A DNA stretch of 64,000 bases from Jackrogersella multiformis (taxonomy: Eukaryota; Ascomycota; Sordariomycetes; Xylariales; Hypoxylaceae). Positions 48,161 through 60,736 of this stretch are shown piece by piece. Every line of letters begins with the position of its first letter. Positions within the stretch are counted from its first letter, which is position 1. Made by a program: the position numbers and the translations under genes. The stretch lies in NCBI GenBank assembly GCA_902806575.1, contig CADCXD010000001.1:2294001-2358000 (forward strand), given 5' to 3'. A model generated the notes under the pieces. That model was given only the letters and a program-made list of their open reading frames with translations, was not told the origin of the DNA and did not search any database.

Positions 48161-51100
48161 ATGCTTTTCCTGCACCAGATCGGCAGTGTCAAAATTGGTG
48201 AAGTCGTCCGCTATACCGTAACCTATTCGCCCTCCCACGATCGAATCCTACCTTCTCCTGACGTCCTACACCTACGAATCCGTAATACTTCCCCTATCCC
48301 TTTGCGAGCCGCCTTTGTACACGGTCCCTATACCATTAGCGTATCCGCGTATCCCGCCCACTACGATCCAAATGTCAAGTTCGAAAATCCTCGCCGCTAT
48401 GGAGTCCCTGAATTTGAACCTATGCTAAAGGCCGGAGGCACCTGGACATGTCAGTTGATTGTACCCGACGATATTCGCGAAAGTGCCGGAATAGGAGCAA
48501 CCCATGGAGATTTTGGCTACAGTAATACTACAAGCCAAGGAGCTCGGAATAGTGCCAGCTGGGTCATAGAGGTTTCGAGTCAGGTCATCTTCTCCGCGAG
48601 TGCAGATGTCGGCTACGAGGTCTTGCTCGCGCGGGATGAGAAGGATCTCAGCTTAAACGGCGTGCCAGTTATAGGCGGCCAGGTCCAGGTCTCGCAGCCT
48701 GGAAAAGTAGTTGATTTCCAACAAAGTCTAGGCGCAAAGGATGGCCACCATCCGGCCCAGTTGAGAGGCGTATTCTCAAGAGCTATCACCCTCAAGGTCG
48801 AGGACACCGCAAGCCTCTGGAACACGCCATCGCTGCCCGGCTTCAACGAATGGGACCATGGAAGGGCCAAGCCAACAGGCGTTGAGAAGGCAGCAAGCGA
48901 TGTCGCAGAGCCAGCAGAGCCAGCAGACACTGTGGAGGAGAGCGGAGAGAGCGCAAAGACACGGCCTCGGAAGAAAATCCACCTGGTTGTATTAACGCAT
49001 GGCCTGCATAGTAACCTTGGGTCTGACATGCTATACATGAAGGAGAGTATCGACGCAGCTGCGAGGCAAGCCAAGATCGACGCAAGAGTGAGGAGAGCAC
49101 ATGAGAAATCCAAGAAAGATAGAGAGCAGGGTAGCGATCATCCAGATGCCCCTGAAAGTGACAGGCAATCTGGAGAGAATAAACGTACCCACGATGATGA
49201 CGACGAATACGACGACGAAGAAGAAATCATAGTACGAGGCTTCTCGGGAAATGCCACTCGGACAGAAAAGGGTATCAAGTTTCTTGGCAAGCGTTTGGCA
49301 CGTTGGGTACTCTCCATGACATATCCAGACCAACCTTTTCTGCCATTCATGAAAAAGGCAGCGGGCGAGACTATTACCAATGCATTCAAAAGCGACAATG
49401 GGAAGGATGACGCGACTGGGAAACCGGCACATAAACACAGCACCATACACAAGAGTCAGCACCACGGCGATGATCGCAAATTTCAGATTACGAGTATCAG
49501 TTTCGTCGGACACTCTCTCGGGGGCCTCGTTCAGGTATATGCTATTGCATACATCCAAAAGCACTCACCCCAATTCTTTAGCTTAATTCGCCCGATTAAC
49601 TTCATTACGCTTGCATCCCCGTTATTAGGCCTCAGCAACGAGAATCCACTATATGTCAAGTTTGCCCTCGATTTTGGCCTCGTCGGAAGAACCGGACAAG
49701 ATCTAGGTCTTACTTGGCGAGCACCAACTCTTGCCAGAAGCGGCTGGGGCGCACTAGTTGGGACCCTTGGGGAGAGTGCTCACAAGAAGGTAATGGGCGA
49801 AGTACAGCCAGAATCGAAACCGCTTTTGCGTATTCTACCTACCGGCCCGGCGCATACCGCTTTGAAGAAGTTTCGCAACCGAACGGTTTATTCCAATGTG
49901 GTGAACGACGGGATTGTGCCACTACGCACAAGTTGCCTCTTATTCCTAGACTGGCAAGGACTTGGTCGAGTGGAGAAGGCTCGACGGGAAGCCGGCTTAG
50001 TTGAGACATTTGTTGGGTTTGGGTGGGCAGAGTTGACAGGTGCTAACGTGTCGTCACGAAGAGGTCCCTGGTCGCCTATAAGTGAGGAGGTTCCGTCGCC
50101 GTTGCTGTCGCCGTCCGCCGTTGAGTCCGAGTCTTCTCATAGTGACTCCCACGAAGTGCCTCAGCCATCGACTAATGCGACGGTAGAGGATGACCGACGT
50201 AGTCTGAATATAGCAACGCCCCCTACAGAAATAGGACCGACAGGCCAAAATTCCCAGACAAACAACGACTTTCCATTCTCTGGATTCTTTAATTTCTTCA
50301 AATCCAACGAGCCCGCAGTTCGTAAAACGCCTCCCCCGTCTCCTCGAGAAAATAAAATCTACAAGCGCAGCCAGACTTTAAAGGTTGACACTGTCACGGA
50401 TTCAGCATCGTCAAGTAAGTCGAAGGTATCTTCTGGCCATGAACTCAGCGAAGACCCGGCCTATGAGGTATCCGCTCCTCCGCGAACTACATTCTTCGAG
50501 TCCGCAGGCGATCTTCTTAACCCTAAATTACCGACGGTGGAATACTTCATCGACCCTTCAACGCGCCCTCGAACCATATTTCATGATCGAGTATATCATC
50601 CATCTGATATCCCGCCGCCACCGCTTAAAAAACGTACGACTAGGTCACTCACTTTTCGACATAAATCCAATGGATCTAGTGCTAATTCATCTACCAAAGA
50701 AGAAAACGGGAAGGTTCCTTCGTCAAATCCATCAATGTCACACGCAGACTCCGAGCTCTCCACTCGTGACTATGATGACCATACGCACACAGATCCCAAT
50801 AGGGATATCGACGACATCATAGACACTTCTAATATGAAAGTCGAGGAGAAAATCGCCCGCGCATATCATCGCGGTATGAGCTGGAGGAAAGTCCTTGTCA
50901 AAGTAGAACCGGATGCGCACAACAACATCATTGTGCGTCGCAAGTTCGGCAATGCTTTTGGTTGGCCTGTCGTGAAACATTTGGTCGATGCCCATTTCAG
51001 CGATAGCGTAGCCGCTCGTACAAGAGACGAAAACGAGCCGAATATTGATCGAGCAAGGTCAATGCAACAGACACCCGACGAGACAGGCGCCGAAACATAT

Positions 51101-51568
51101 ACGCAAGAAGATGTCCAACCACGGGAAGGCACGAATTCCCAAGATAAAGTAATGGCTCATAAGCATACCACGAGCGAAGCTCTTGAGGCTACAGACGCCG
51201 TATCAGAGCTACCATCCGCAGCCCAAGAAAGGAAATCGGCTCCTTACAGCTCAAGAGATTCTCCGCCTCGCCCATCTTATGAAAGGGTAGATTCCACCAG
51301 CTGGAGTGACCGAGATTTTGCTGACAGTGGGGATGACAGCGAGATAGATATGGATGTAGCATACGGTAGAGGTCATAAGAACCAACCATCGCAGGGAGGC
51401 AAGGATGGCGATATACCAAGGGCAGCCAGCCCAAGCTGGAATTGGACCGAGAAAATCGTAGGCAAAGGCGCTGGAAAGAGGGCAAAGAGTCCTAAGATCC
51501 CCCAAGATCCCGCGAGTCCGAAACCAAGAAACGAGAGTGGAGGCGGACCTATCTCCCAAGGTGTATAA
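48161..51568 (+). CDS. DUF676 putative serine esterase / lipase (yeast Rog1-like)
   Basis: Single exon, 1135 residues. The N-terminal 150 residues (HQIGSVKIGEVVRYTVTYSP, FEPMLKAGGTW) match the beta-rich domain of fungal Rog1-like esterases. The DUF676 hydrolase region begins at HLVVLTHGLHSNLGSDM (about 272-288). It is interrupted by a charged insert with an Asp/Glu run, then gives the nucleophile elbow SFVGHSLGG with Ser452, and NVVNDGIVPLRTS, whose Asp near 583 fits the catalytic acid. From about 640 the chain is largely disordered and Ser/Pro-rich, with a conserved-looking island KVEEKIARAYHRGMSWRKVL followed by FGNAFGWPVVKHL at about 890-950. Yeast relatives are monoacylglycerol or phospholipid lipases, some on lipid droplets. 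No signal peptide is present. The substrate here is not known; the family call is firm. Confidence 0.9.
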   Translation: MLFLHQIGSVKIGEVVRYTVTYSPSHDRILPSPDVLHLRIRNTSPIPLRAAFVHGPYTISVSAYPAHYDPNVKFENPRRYGVPEFEPMLKAGGTWTCQLIVPDDIRESAGIGATHGDFGYSNTTSQGARNSASWVIEVSSQVIFSASADVGYEVLLARDEKDLSLNGVPVIGGQVQVSQPGKVVDFQQSLGAKDGHHPAQLRGVFSRAITLKVEDTASLWNTPSLPGFNEWDHGRAKPTGVEKAASDVAEPAEPADTVEESGESAKTRPRKKIHLVVLTHGLHSNLGSDMLYMKESIDAAARQAKIDARVRRAHEKSKKDREQGSDHPDAPESDRQSGENKRTHDDDDEYDDEEEIIVRGFSGNATRTEKGIKFLGKRLARWVLSMTYPDQPFLPFMKKAAGETITNAFKSDNGKDDATGKPAHKHSTIHKSQHHGDDRKFQITSISFVGHSLGGLVQVYAIAYIQKHSPQFFSLIRPINFITLASPLLGLSNENPLYVKFALDFGLVGRTGQDLGLTWRAPTLARSGWGALVGTLGESAHKKVMGEVQPESKPLLRILPTGPAHTALKKFRNRTVYSNVVNDGIVPLRTSCLLFLDWQGLGRVEKARREAGLVETFVGFGWAELTGANVSSRRGPWSPISEEVPSPLLSPSAVESESSHSDSHEVPQPSTNATVEDDRRSLNIATPPTEIGPTGQNSQTNNDFPFSGFFNFFKSNEPAVRKTPPPSPRENKIYKRSQTLKVDTVTDSASSSKSKVSSGHELSEDPAYEVSAPPRTTFFESAGDLLNPKLPTVEYFIDPSTRPRTIFHDRVYHPSDIPPPPLKKRTTRSLTFRHKSNGSSANSSTKEENGKVPSSNPSMSHADSELSTRDYDDHTHTDPNRDIDDIIDTSNMKVEEKIARAYHRGMSWRKVLVKVEPDAHNNIIVRRKFGNAFGWPVVKHLVDAHFSDSVAARTRDENEPNIDRARSMQQTPDETGAETYTQEDVQPREGTNSQDKVMAHKHTTSEALEATDAVSELPSAAQERKSAPYSSRDSPPRPSYERVDSTSWSDRDFADSGDDSEIDMDVAYGRGHKNQPSQGGKDGDIPRAASPSWNWTEKIVGKGAGKRAKSPKIPQDPASPKPRNESGGGPISQGV

Positions 51569-52044
51569 TGATATTGTGTCCCCTTTAAGGGCTGCTGCCG
51601 AAATCTCAGGGCGGGCTACCAGCTTGGAGTCGGTAAACTTTGATTAGGAGTATAGGCATTTTCGGGCATAGAACATTAGATTTCTAGCATAGCAACTTGG
51701 AATGGCACGATCTGGGCTTCTCGGAGATAGCATTGGTGTTGTTGACATTAGCAAGCAGCATGGGCTAAACAAACCTCAGACACACATATATACTTGTAAT
51801 GCTTGTAGTTACTTCAACAACTACATATTGATATTAATATATATTCAACATGAATTTATACGTACGTTTAAGCTTACGTTAGACTCTTGCTCCCTCGTGA
51901 GTTAATATTAGCATGAAGTCCTGGCGTTTGATGAATCTAATGCAACTAATACGCACAGCACATCGGATATACATTGCTTTCTACTGTCTATCGAATGATA
52001 ACCAAGGTGAAGTCCATGACCAAGAGCATGCTTAAGGGCTATGA

Positions 52045-52075
<31 letters not shown>
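52045..52075 (+). repeat. (AC)11(AT)n microsatellite
   Basis: Eleven AC units run directly into an AT dinucleotide run, in non-coding DNA downstream of the esterase gene. Confidence 0.95.
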
Positions 52076-55000
52076 AGGTATGTATACATGTATGTATATA
52101 TGTATAAAGCGCTGGGAGTCGAACTCATTCAAGTATAAGGCATAACAGGCACATCACAAGGCCTGTCGGCGTTCCCGAGAAGCCTAGTGCCTGCCGGTAA
52201 CCTCCGAACACTTGGAACGAATCAACATAGAATCTTCAACCGCGTGAATGTCGCTTTTATCCCGACACTCGCTGTCGACGAGCATTCGTCGTCGCCCATC
52301 GTCCTGTCGTCGGCTTGTAGGCGGTATCCCTAATATATCTCCAGAGCAAGAGGTTTCATCAAAACACCATTGGTACAGTGGCCGCACTGGAGAAAGGGTC
52401 CTCTCGTCGGTCTTGTCCTTAAAACAAAGACAATCGACTTCTTTTACTTGTATATGTTAAGGGGGCATATTATTTAGTTAAATGGGTACAATAATTATAC
52501 TTAGCTCTTAAAGTGTTGTTAGTGATGATGGTGGAGATGCTGATGGTACATTTAACGCCGTAGGCTTAGGAGATAACTCCAACCGCCGTCTCCATAAGTG
52601 TATATTATATATTAATTTAAGCCTAAGGTGATCATAATGGATCATATCATGCAAAATAACCCTGGGACCCCTTATTTAGCTTCGATTATTATCTCCTGTG
52701 AGTTCTCATTATCAAGTAAACATACCCCTATTTCCACTGTTATATAGTATCAACCCTCCCCCCCTGGCAATTCTCATGCCCTTTCCCTTCTCAGCCTGTC
52801 TTCAATATTGCCCATAGCAAGAACGAACGAACGACTTCTCTAGCCGGGTATCTAGGTAGTCATAGGATCACCATTGGGTGTAGGGAGGATAAAAGAATAA
52901 AGAAGTTGTTTAAAGGAGATAATTCATTTAAGCGTCCAACTTTGTGAACTTGAGTCCAGAATCAGTCTCGCTCAACTCATTTAATATTTGTTTAGGCATG
53001 ACAAAGGAGGCAACTATGAAATATTTACCAATATCTGGTTTAAGGGGAGTTAGGAATACCGAAATCAATTAGCGATCCTTAAGTTTAGTTACCTACTCAT
53101 GTAACCTAAGTTAATGGCAATCACCACTAAACAAACAACAACTTAAGCTATAAGTTGTAAGTGAAATGAATGAGCACTAACTCCCCTCCTATCTCTTAAC
53201 CTTCGCTCACTGAGGCTGTGTATCAAATATAACACCTTGTTTTTAATTTCTACCTAGGTAGGTAAGAATATGCGTACCACATTCTAGATTTTCTGGGGCA
53301 TATGATATCAGAATAGGGGGCACTATGGAACAAGTTCCATCCATACTCAGAGTATATGATAGATAAATCTTTAGTGGCTGTTACTGTCCTTGAGTACTAA
53401 TCTAGCAAGCAATCTTATTGTGACCGATCGATGCTTCTTGTAAATGCTGTTACGAAAAACCCCAGGGTCGCTCTAAGGGTCTTCTCGCTATTCATACAAC
53501 GCCTTAAGTGTACCCCAAGTCGCAGAGCTAAACGTCGCTAATAACCTAAAGCGTACATGGGACGCTGTGCGGTACTCGTAGTTCTAAGTAGGTGTTGATT
53601 AAAGGGATGGAGAGAGAGGGAGAGAGAAAAGAGTAGCATCCTGGCCAGACTGACAATGGTTGAAGCCGCTGTCGATCGGAGAAGTTGTCCGGGCCCTCCT
53701 AGAGTCGCCTATCTATCTAGAGCTCTATCTCCAGCATGTATCTGCGTCTTAGCGAAATATTACAGCATCCCCATACGAGGGATGAGTTGAAGTTCCCAGT
53801 ATCTTGTGTTTGTATCGACTACCTAGTAGCCATAACTGTTCGCACAGTAAGGTTGTTCACCCATGAATATCCCCATCATCACGACCTCTGAACGACGCCG
53901 TAGATTTTCGGTCCCGATATCCCGCAACAGCTCTTGTCCTTAGAGTGCTTACAAAAGCCGAGTCGCAAGGGCTCTTAGGCTAGCGCGATGCGAGCCAGTG
54001 AAGGGCTTTGGTGTTTCCATCCCCTTGTCCTGTTTCGAAGCCATGCATACGAGCTCATATGGCAGTTATGAGACCGATGAGACCCTGGGGCTATTGATAG
54101 ACGGCTGGAGGCAGCAAACAGAACCGGGGTGACAAAAAGGTGTCCGTCTTCGTTGCCACAGATAGATAGAAACCCGGGTAGCAGGTCGGCATCGAGTGTG
54201 GCTCTCGAATCAAACAGAAACTAAACTCTCCTCGAAGCTCTCGGTAGAGCCTTCGAGTTCTTCCAACGGACCGGCTTTCCAGCGGTACATCGGTGGCGCA
54301 GGCGCGTCTGCTCTGATTGAGCCAAGAGATGGATAGTTCGGTGGACTAGGTACGTCGGAAAATATCCCCAGCTGCGACGGCGTAGGCAGGTTCGGCCAGC
54401 GTGCCCTTGGGGCGACCATCCAAGCAACGGGATTGGTGTCCTACTTGCGCCACAACTCGGTGCGAGCCGAGATTACATATAACCTGCATTGGCCTGGCTG
54501 CTCCCCCCTCCCCTCCCCCAAAAACGCCGTGCGACGAAAGCACTCCGGCCCCCGAGAGAGAGAGAGATGGGATTGAAGGATGAATTCTCCCCACGGTCTG
54601 AAGTGGCCACTACTTAATCTAGCTCAGCTGCAAGTCGACGCGTCCGTACCGGGTGATACCAAGAGACGTCGGAAGAGTGAGCTCCCCGAGCAGGAAGGTA
54701 GGCTCGATCCGGGACGTATATCGACTGCCAGGCGAGAAAGCATCAGCCCCTGATCGAATCTCGAGAGGATAGCAACCCCAGGAAGCACGGCACGCAACAT
54801 CAGCATTCGTGGAGGTTACACGGCAGAAGGGTGGGAGAGAGGGGACCTCGAGTTCATATAGGTAGCGAAACAATTATCAGCATGCCCAGCCCACGAGCTG
54901 AGGAGGAGGGGAATGGATACCACTTCGACAGGCTTCCCCTCAGGAAGTCCCGACGGCGTCCAAATCAGCCGTCGCGGAGAGAGATTCTGGTAGGCTCGCC

Positions 55001-57357
55001 AGTCTCAGGGATAGCATGTGAGATATATTGCGGCTCGCGGCCGATAGTAAGTAATTACCTGGGGATTGGGTGCGTGGCTATATTCACACACCGTCATACC
55101 TGCGGCTGCGTATGTATCGGGCTTACATCTATCTATCTATCGAATATCGAAGCACACCTTGTCGCCCTGCAGCGTGGGTGCAGCGAAGTTGGGTGGATGG
55201 GGGAAGTAAGGAGGCAGGATAGATAATCTGATAATACAGCCTTTGCATTGACCGGATGCAAGCCGACGGATTGGGCTGTTCATCCAGCCTCTAGCATGTG
55301 AACTTTATGAAGTCTTGTTTAACTTCGGGATTGGAACGACTTTGCCCTGGAGCAAAAGACGACAAAGCCTACTGCCCCTTTTTGGTCGAATCCCGATGCG
55401 CCTATCGGATAGGCAGGAAATGAAGCTGGTTAGATTACCTACCTCTTAGGTATGCTTGGGGTTCGCACCGATCCAGATCCCAAGCCATGCAGCCAAGCAA
55501 CCAACCTTCAGCTAGTTAGCCAGGTAGCCTGGGAAGTTGTTCGAGCTACCTGCAGGATCTCCTCGATTGCCGGCGGTCGTAATTTTCCCCCTACATCGAA
55601 GATCTTGGCTTGATGGCAAGGCTGCAACTCATAGTTGTTGATGTCATAGAGGTCTAGTAATTTCCTTGATTGGGAATGAGGCCAAGGAAATGGGCCGCCG
55701 CTCTAGCCCCTTTTGCTCATCAGCTAGGAGAATGCATACTAGGCGCCTAGGAAAAGATTCTATAATTATAGACTTGGCACCGATAGGTATTCGATCTAGT
55801 GAGTCGATGGGCAGAGAAAAGAGGCTCCGTAGGATCATTCATTGTTAAGGGAGTGATCTTTCCGCGCGCCTAAATCGTGTTCTACGCTCGGTGTGCGTGT
55901 GTCTGATAATGACCGTAGTCTTGTTGACCTAGGAATCGTCCAATTACGGAGAGAAATGGCGACATGATCGTCAATACATCTAGCGGCGGAGGAGGTTCCA
56001 TTTAGCCCCGGCTGCTACGGCGTATGAGGTTGGCTGTGTCTTTATCTGATGCGGCACCCAAGGACTAGGCTTAATACCTAATGGTCCATCTCGTTCGAGA
56101 CGTTTCTCCTACTGGTACCTAGCCCGGTAGGTCCCAGCATTTCGTTAGGATGATTGACGACGATCAGGAGGATGGATACCAATAGAATGATATGTATCTT
56201 GGGTCAAAGGAAACGGAAGCAATTTCGCTTCTCCTGATCCGAAAGAGATCTCTCATAGCCTATACCCCATACGAGAATATCTACCTGATGGTATCCAGTG
56301 GTGTCGTTCCTGACAAGCCCTGGGCTTGCGCGTCCAAGTCCTTGGGGGGTTGCTTGGACATGGCTTCACACTGCCTCCGGTATCATATCGTATCGTGCGC
56401 CGACAGCACCAAAAGCAAGCCCTTACCTCTAGATGTACAGTCAATTAAATAATTAATATCTGAAGTCTGTGACGAACCATTGATAAGGCGCATATTTCCC
56501 CCACAACTTCATTAATAGACGAGCCGAGATCTACGCCCCCAATCGACCCCCATTCGCTTATGCAGTATGGAGATTTGAGATAGGATGAACTCGCGCCATT
56601 ACGTCGGCATCGTTCAGAAAAAATCGCCGATAAGTCGTGACATGACAGACTTTACATACTGTACGGCGATGGAAGCCAGGCGGTCTCTGAGCTCGAAATA
56701 GAATTGACATATTCCTATTGAAGAAGATCTGCGAGAGTGACTCGCTTATAGTGTAGTCGAGATCGCAAGGATCTCACCATCCTCGCCAATCTATCTCACA
56801 TAAAAGTTACAACTTACGCGGTCTAACCGTCGGATTAGTTTTGAAAGTTCTAGCCCGCGCTCAGGTCTAGTAAGAGGATAAGTTCATCCAAATAATATCC
56901 ACCCACCTACCAATACAGATTCCTTGCAGACGCCACGATTTTGGAGAGTTTGAAACTTGGCGATCCGGGGCGCCAACCCGAAAATGCCGACCAAGGGTCG
57001 TGGTGAGATGTAATACCTATCCGGACTTCTGGGTTTATGCAAAAGGTTACCCGCTTGCCTACTTATCGTATTATGAAAACCGTCTCGTTACTTTAGGAAT
57101 ACCTAGGTAGCCGAGAATATTACGAGCTGCTAGAGTGACACTAAGAAAGGTCTAATTCATTGTCCGTGCTTATGTAAATTGCCGTCTGACTACATATATC
57201 AAGTAGTGTCGAGTAGCGAATAGTCGGCTCTTTGCACACCGAAAGTGAGGCGGGTACATGTGATTTCGTCCCCCTTTTTCGTCCCCTGGCTATGGTGTCA
57301 CAGTCCGTGGTTCTGATCCTGGAAAATTGTCGGCAGAGATACTGGAGAATTCTGCAT

Positions 57358-57500
57358 GTACTCCGTACGAACTCAAGAAAAAGTTTCTGTGGGGAGTTGG
57401 GGTACATGAAAACAGGGATCCAAACCCCGTGGAGTGGAACAGGTCGAGCGCAACCCCCACGCCGGCGTCGATACGTGAAGGTCCGTACGGAGTCTAGTAC
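57358..57500. repeat. MITE-like inverted-repeat element
   Basis: ACTCCGTACG at 57360-57369 is matched by its exact reverse complement at 57484-57493. An inner imperfect pair, GTGGGGAGTTG near 57390 and CAACCCCCAC near 57451, extends the symmetry. The 130-140 bp size with no coding capacity fits a miniature inverted-repeat element, though no clear target-site duplication was seen. Confidence 0.4.
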
Positions 57501-60500
57501 CTGCTATTTAAGTGCCTAGAGTCCATTTAGTACCGGCAGGTGGTAAGACATAATGTAAGTCTAAGACTTCAGGTGTAACGCGGCACACATGACTTTGCGA
57601 CTCCTGACGACAAGCTCTGTAACATTACACGCATACTTGTGTCCTTAAATCCCGATTTTGACGATGGCTGACTGTACTCGAGACGCTTTCGTGGGTCGAA
57701 CACCGGCCGAAGCTTCCATCTTACGCTTACACTTGAACACGTTGAGTAAGTATCACGGGTAAGGCAACAAAAAGCGTCCGTAAGAAACTGCCTAGTGGCT
57801 TACATACCATGTACGTGGTCTCCCGTATGTGGAAACGTAGGTTAGAGGATCATTGACGCGTGGCATATGACTATCCTTTTTTCTATCTGGCCCCCTTCGC
57901 TCGACTCGCGTGAAGCATCCTCTTAGACCGTGATTCCAACAGGATGTCTCAGTTGTGATGCGAATAGGGTTGGTTGGCCAATGCAAGGATCTGCTTTACC
58001 CCACGCCTCTCCCTCATACTTGCTAATATCGTGAATGGATGGATATCTATATTAGGCTGACAGTCCCATTCTTAGGGCGCTGTGACACATGCTATTCTCG
58101 TTTGTCTGGCGTCGTATGGAACGTGTGGACGATTCTTGAAATTCGGTTAATGCTTATCATATGCTGAGCTGTAAAGGGGGACCGCCATGCTAAGGTCGTC
58201 TTGGCTAATAAATATATTACCTACCTTATCAAATCAGAGGGTAAATAACGAACTCCTAGCAAACAGCTCATGAGGCGCAGGCAAAAGCTATTTTGGTTTG
58301 GGTTTCAGAGTAATAATAACTGAATACATACTTATTAGGCAGAGAGGAATTACTAACAAGGGTCCTTGGCTACACCCCACACTGTCCTCCACACTAAAAA
58401 GACGGAGAGAGGGCAGTATCGCATACATACTTGGTTTGTCACACTCGAAAGGTGTCGCTTGGCGCCGTGGTCTCAGCCCTCAGGCCAGATTTGGAAGTGT
58501 ATCTTCCCTTACCTAGCCAGCCGTTATTCGTCGCTCAATCAGCAGACCGGGTTGCGCAAGAGCACGACTTCCGCATTCTATTCGTTCAGCGCCTTTCCCT
58601 TTTCCCATGTCGACAGATAGCGAATTCCCACACTTTCGCACAGAAGTTGCGGTGAGGGAGAATGTCGAGCACAAGGCTCGAGATATTGTCGTAATTGCAA
58701 CCCCAGGGGGCGGGCGACCCCTTCGTCGCTAAATTCTTAACCCCTCGAAAACCCCTCGAAAACCGTGGACAGGTACGGGGAACGCGGCCGGTCGATCACA
58801 TTCGATCCGATTCGCGTTTCGGGTTTTCACATGTTTCCGCATCACCCGTAGATTTTCCGACTTCATCTGAAGACGGAACTAAAGATACGGAACGTTTATT
58901 TAATGTTCTCATTCTTCGTCCAGTCTCGGCGGTGACCGGTTTTTAATGGGCCTCAGTTTAGCACGCGAAGTCACCCTCACCATCATCAGGCAATATCAGC
59001 CGATCGGCTCCCGCCTAAGGTTAGAAACCTGCTTTGCTTGCGGGATGCTGAAGCGTGAAGGGCAGGCGGCTGGCCTTGTGTAATGCGCGGGCTGCAGCTA
59101 AATCCCATCCTTCGCACGTATCGTACCCCGTCTCCTGTAATCGCCCGTGCCTGCATGGAAGGCCCTCGTCAAGGCCAGGAGGCCAAGGTGGTTTCGTTGA
59201 ACCCTCGAAACAGCCTTCTACCCAGGTGTTGCTTTGGGAAAGCAAACAAGAGACGAAATTGAAATTCTTCTTTTAATTTTTGATCGGATTCGTCCATTCA
59301 GATTGGGGACGACTCGATATGCGCGCGGAGGGGTCCAATCATCATCATTAGCTATGCTCCATCTTTGAAAATCCGGAGTAAACATAGGGTTCCAAGGTTT
59401 TATTGGGCTCCGAGAGTCTTCACACAAGCGAGCTCGAAGATATTTAAGAATATTTGACATGTGTATGTACATAGCCTTAGGATTGTTGGGTGCATGTGTT
59501 GTGCGTCGTGTGTTGTTTTGTTGTGTTGTTTTAGAAACATCGAGCCAACAGGATGTTTCTAAGTTTAGGTATGTCAAGGTACCTAGGTACCTAAGTATTG
59601 TACGTATGCGGGTAGCGTTAAAGTTAAATGTCTTCTGGGGCAAGTCCCCAATGATAAAAAGACAAATCTGGAGACCCCCCGCAAGATTCAAACTTTGATT
59701 CTTGTACGCGTAATGAAACAAAAAGTCTGGGGTTTAAGCATACTTAGATACCTAGGTGTACCTACCTAAGGTAGGTAGACTTTTCATAGACAGTAACATA
59801 CCGTATGTACCTAGGTATTTCTAAGTTCCAAGATGATGAACTTACATTTGCTTACGTTTCCTTAAGTTTCCAAATTTGTCTCTCTTTTCATACCTATTCT
59901 TTTCACATCATAAGCTACCTAGGTACTACTAGGAATCTAGGGGTTAACCTGTTGACTTACTTAACAATACCACTGTATATTCAAGTATGTAATCTTCTAA
60001 CGTCAAAAGTTTCGGTTTATTAAGACACGCCTAGCCTTAGAAATAGATATTATTACCTCACGATCATCAGGTACCCCCAACTTGCATTCAGCCGTCCCAA
60101 CAGCTCGTTACGAATTCACCGTAAAAATATACACCCGCGCAATATATAATATAAGCCGGATCCCTACCTTACCATACCTACAGCGGGATTTGATATATCA
60201 CGTCAGCGGCACGTTGGAATTATCTTCCCCTTTCAGGTCGCCTCAGGATCGAGGCTGAGCCAAAAAGACGTAACGATCCCCGACCGCTCTCCTATCTTGC
60301 TTACCTACTTGTTTGTACCTGCCAAGAAGCCAAGTAACAATCAGGCAGGAAGTTAATGAAGAGGCTAATACTGCCTTAGGTACCTGCGAGTGCCCATTGT
60401 AATTGTCACCGAGGTGTTCATTGGAGCTGCGCATATACCGTTGGCAGGTTGCATAAAGAGATGATGCCTCCTCCCACCGCTTCTTCAGCGCAACCTAAGG

Positions 60501-60716
60501 ATTGGACCACAGCTGTTCGGGGACGTCCGGTACTAAATTGCTTCTCCTTTCTCCCCTTCCCTCTGGCAGGGCTGATGGCTGACGCACTGCCGCCGTGCTT
60601 CCTGCCTGTCATTCCCGTCCTACAGGTAGGCACGAAATCCATGTATCCATTCGTCACGAAAAGAAAAAAAAGAAATAAGGGGGGACCAGACCATCCGGGG
60701 TTGTGGGGGCGGCTTT

Positions 60717-60736
60717 TTATTATTATTATTATTATT
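60717..60736 (+). repeat. (ATT)n trinucleotide repeat
   Basis: About six ATT units, flanked by a G-rich tract upstream. Confidence 0.9.

Noticed and set aside
49031..49564. 177-codon minus-strand frame with hydrophobic stretches
   Set aside because: Antisense of the DUF676 esterase, which has strong motif support on the plus strand.
59218..59721. 167-codon minus-strand frame
   Set aside because: Unrecognised, includes a TACCTAGGTA motif that I noted only in non-coding DNA, and has no leader or splice support.
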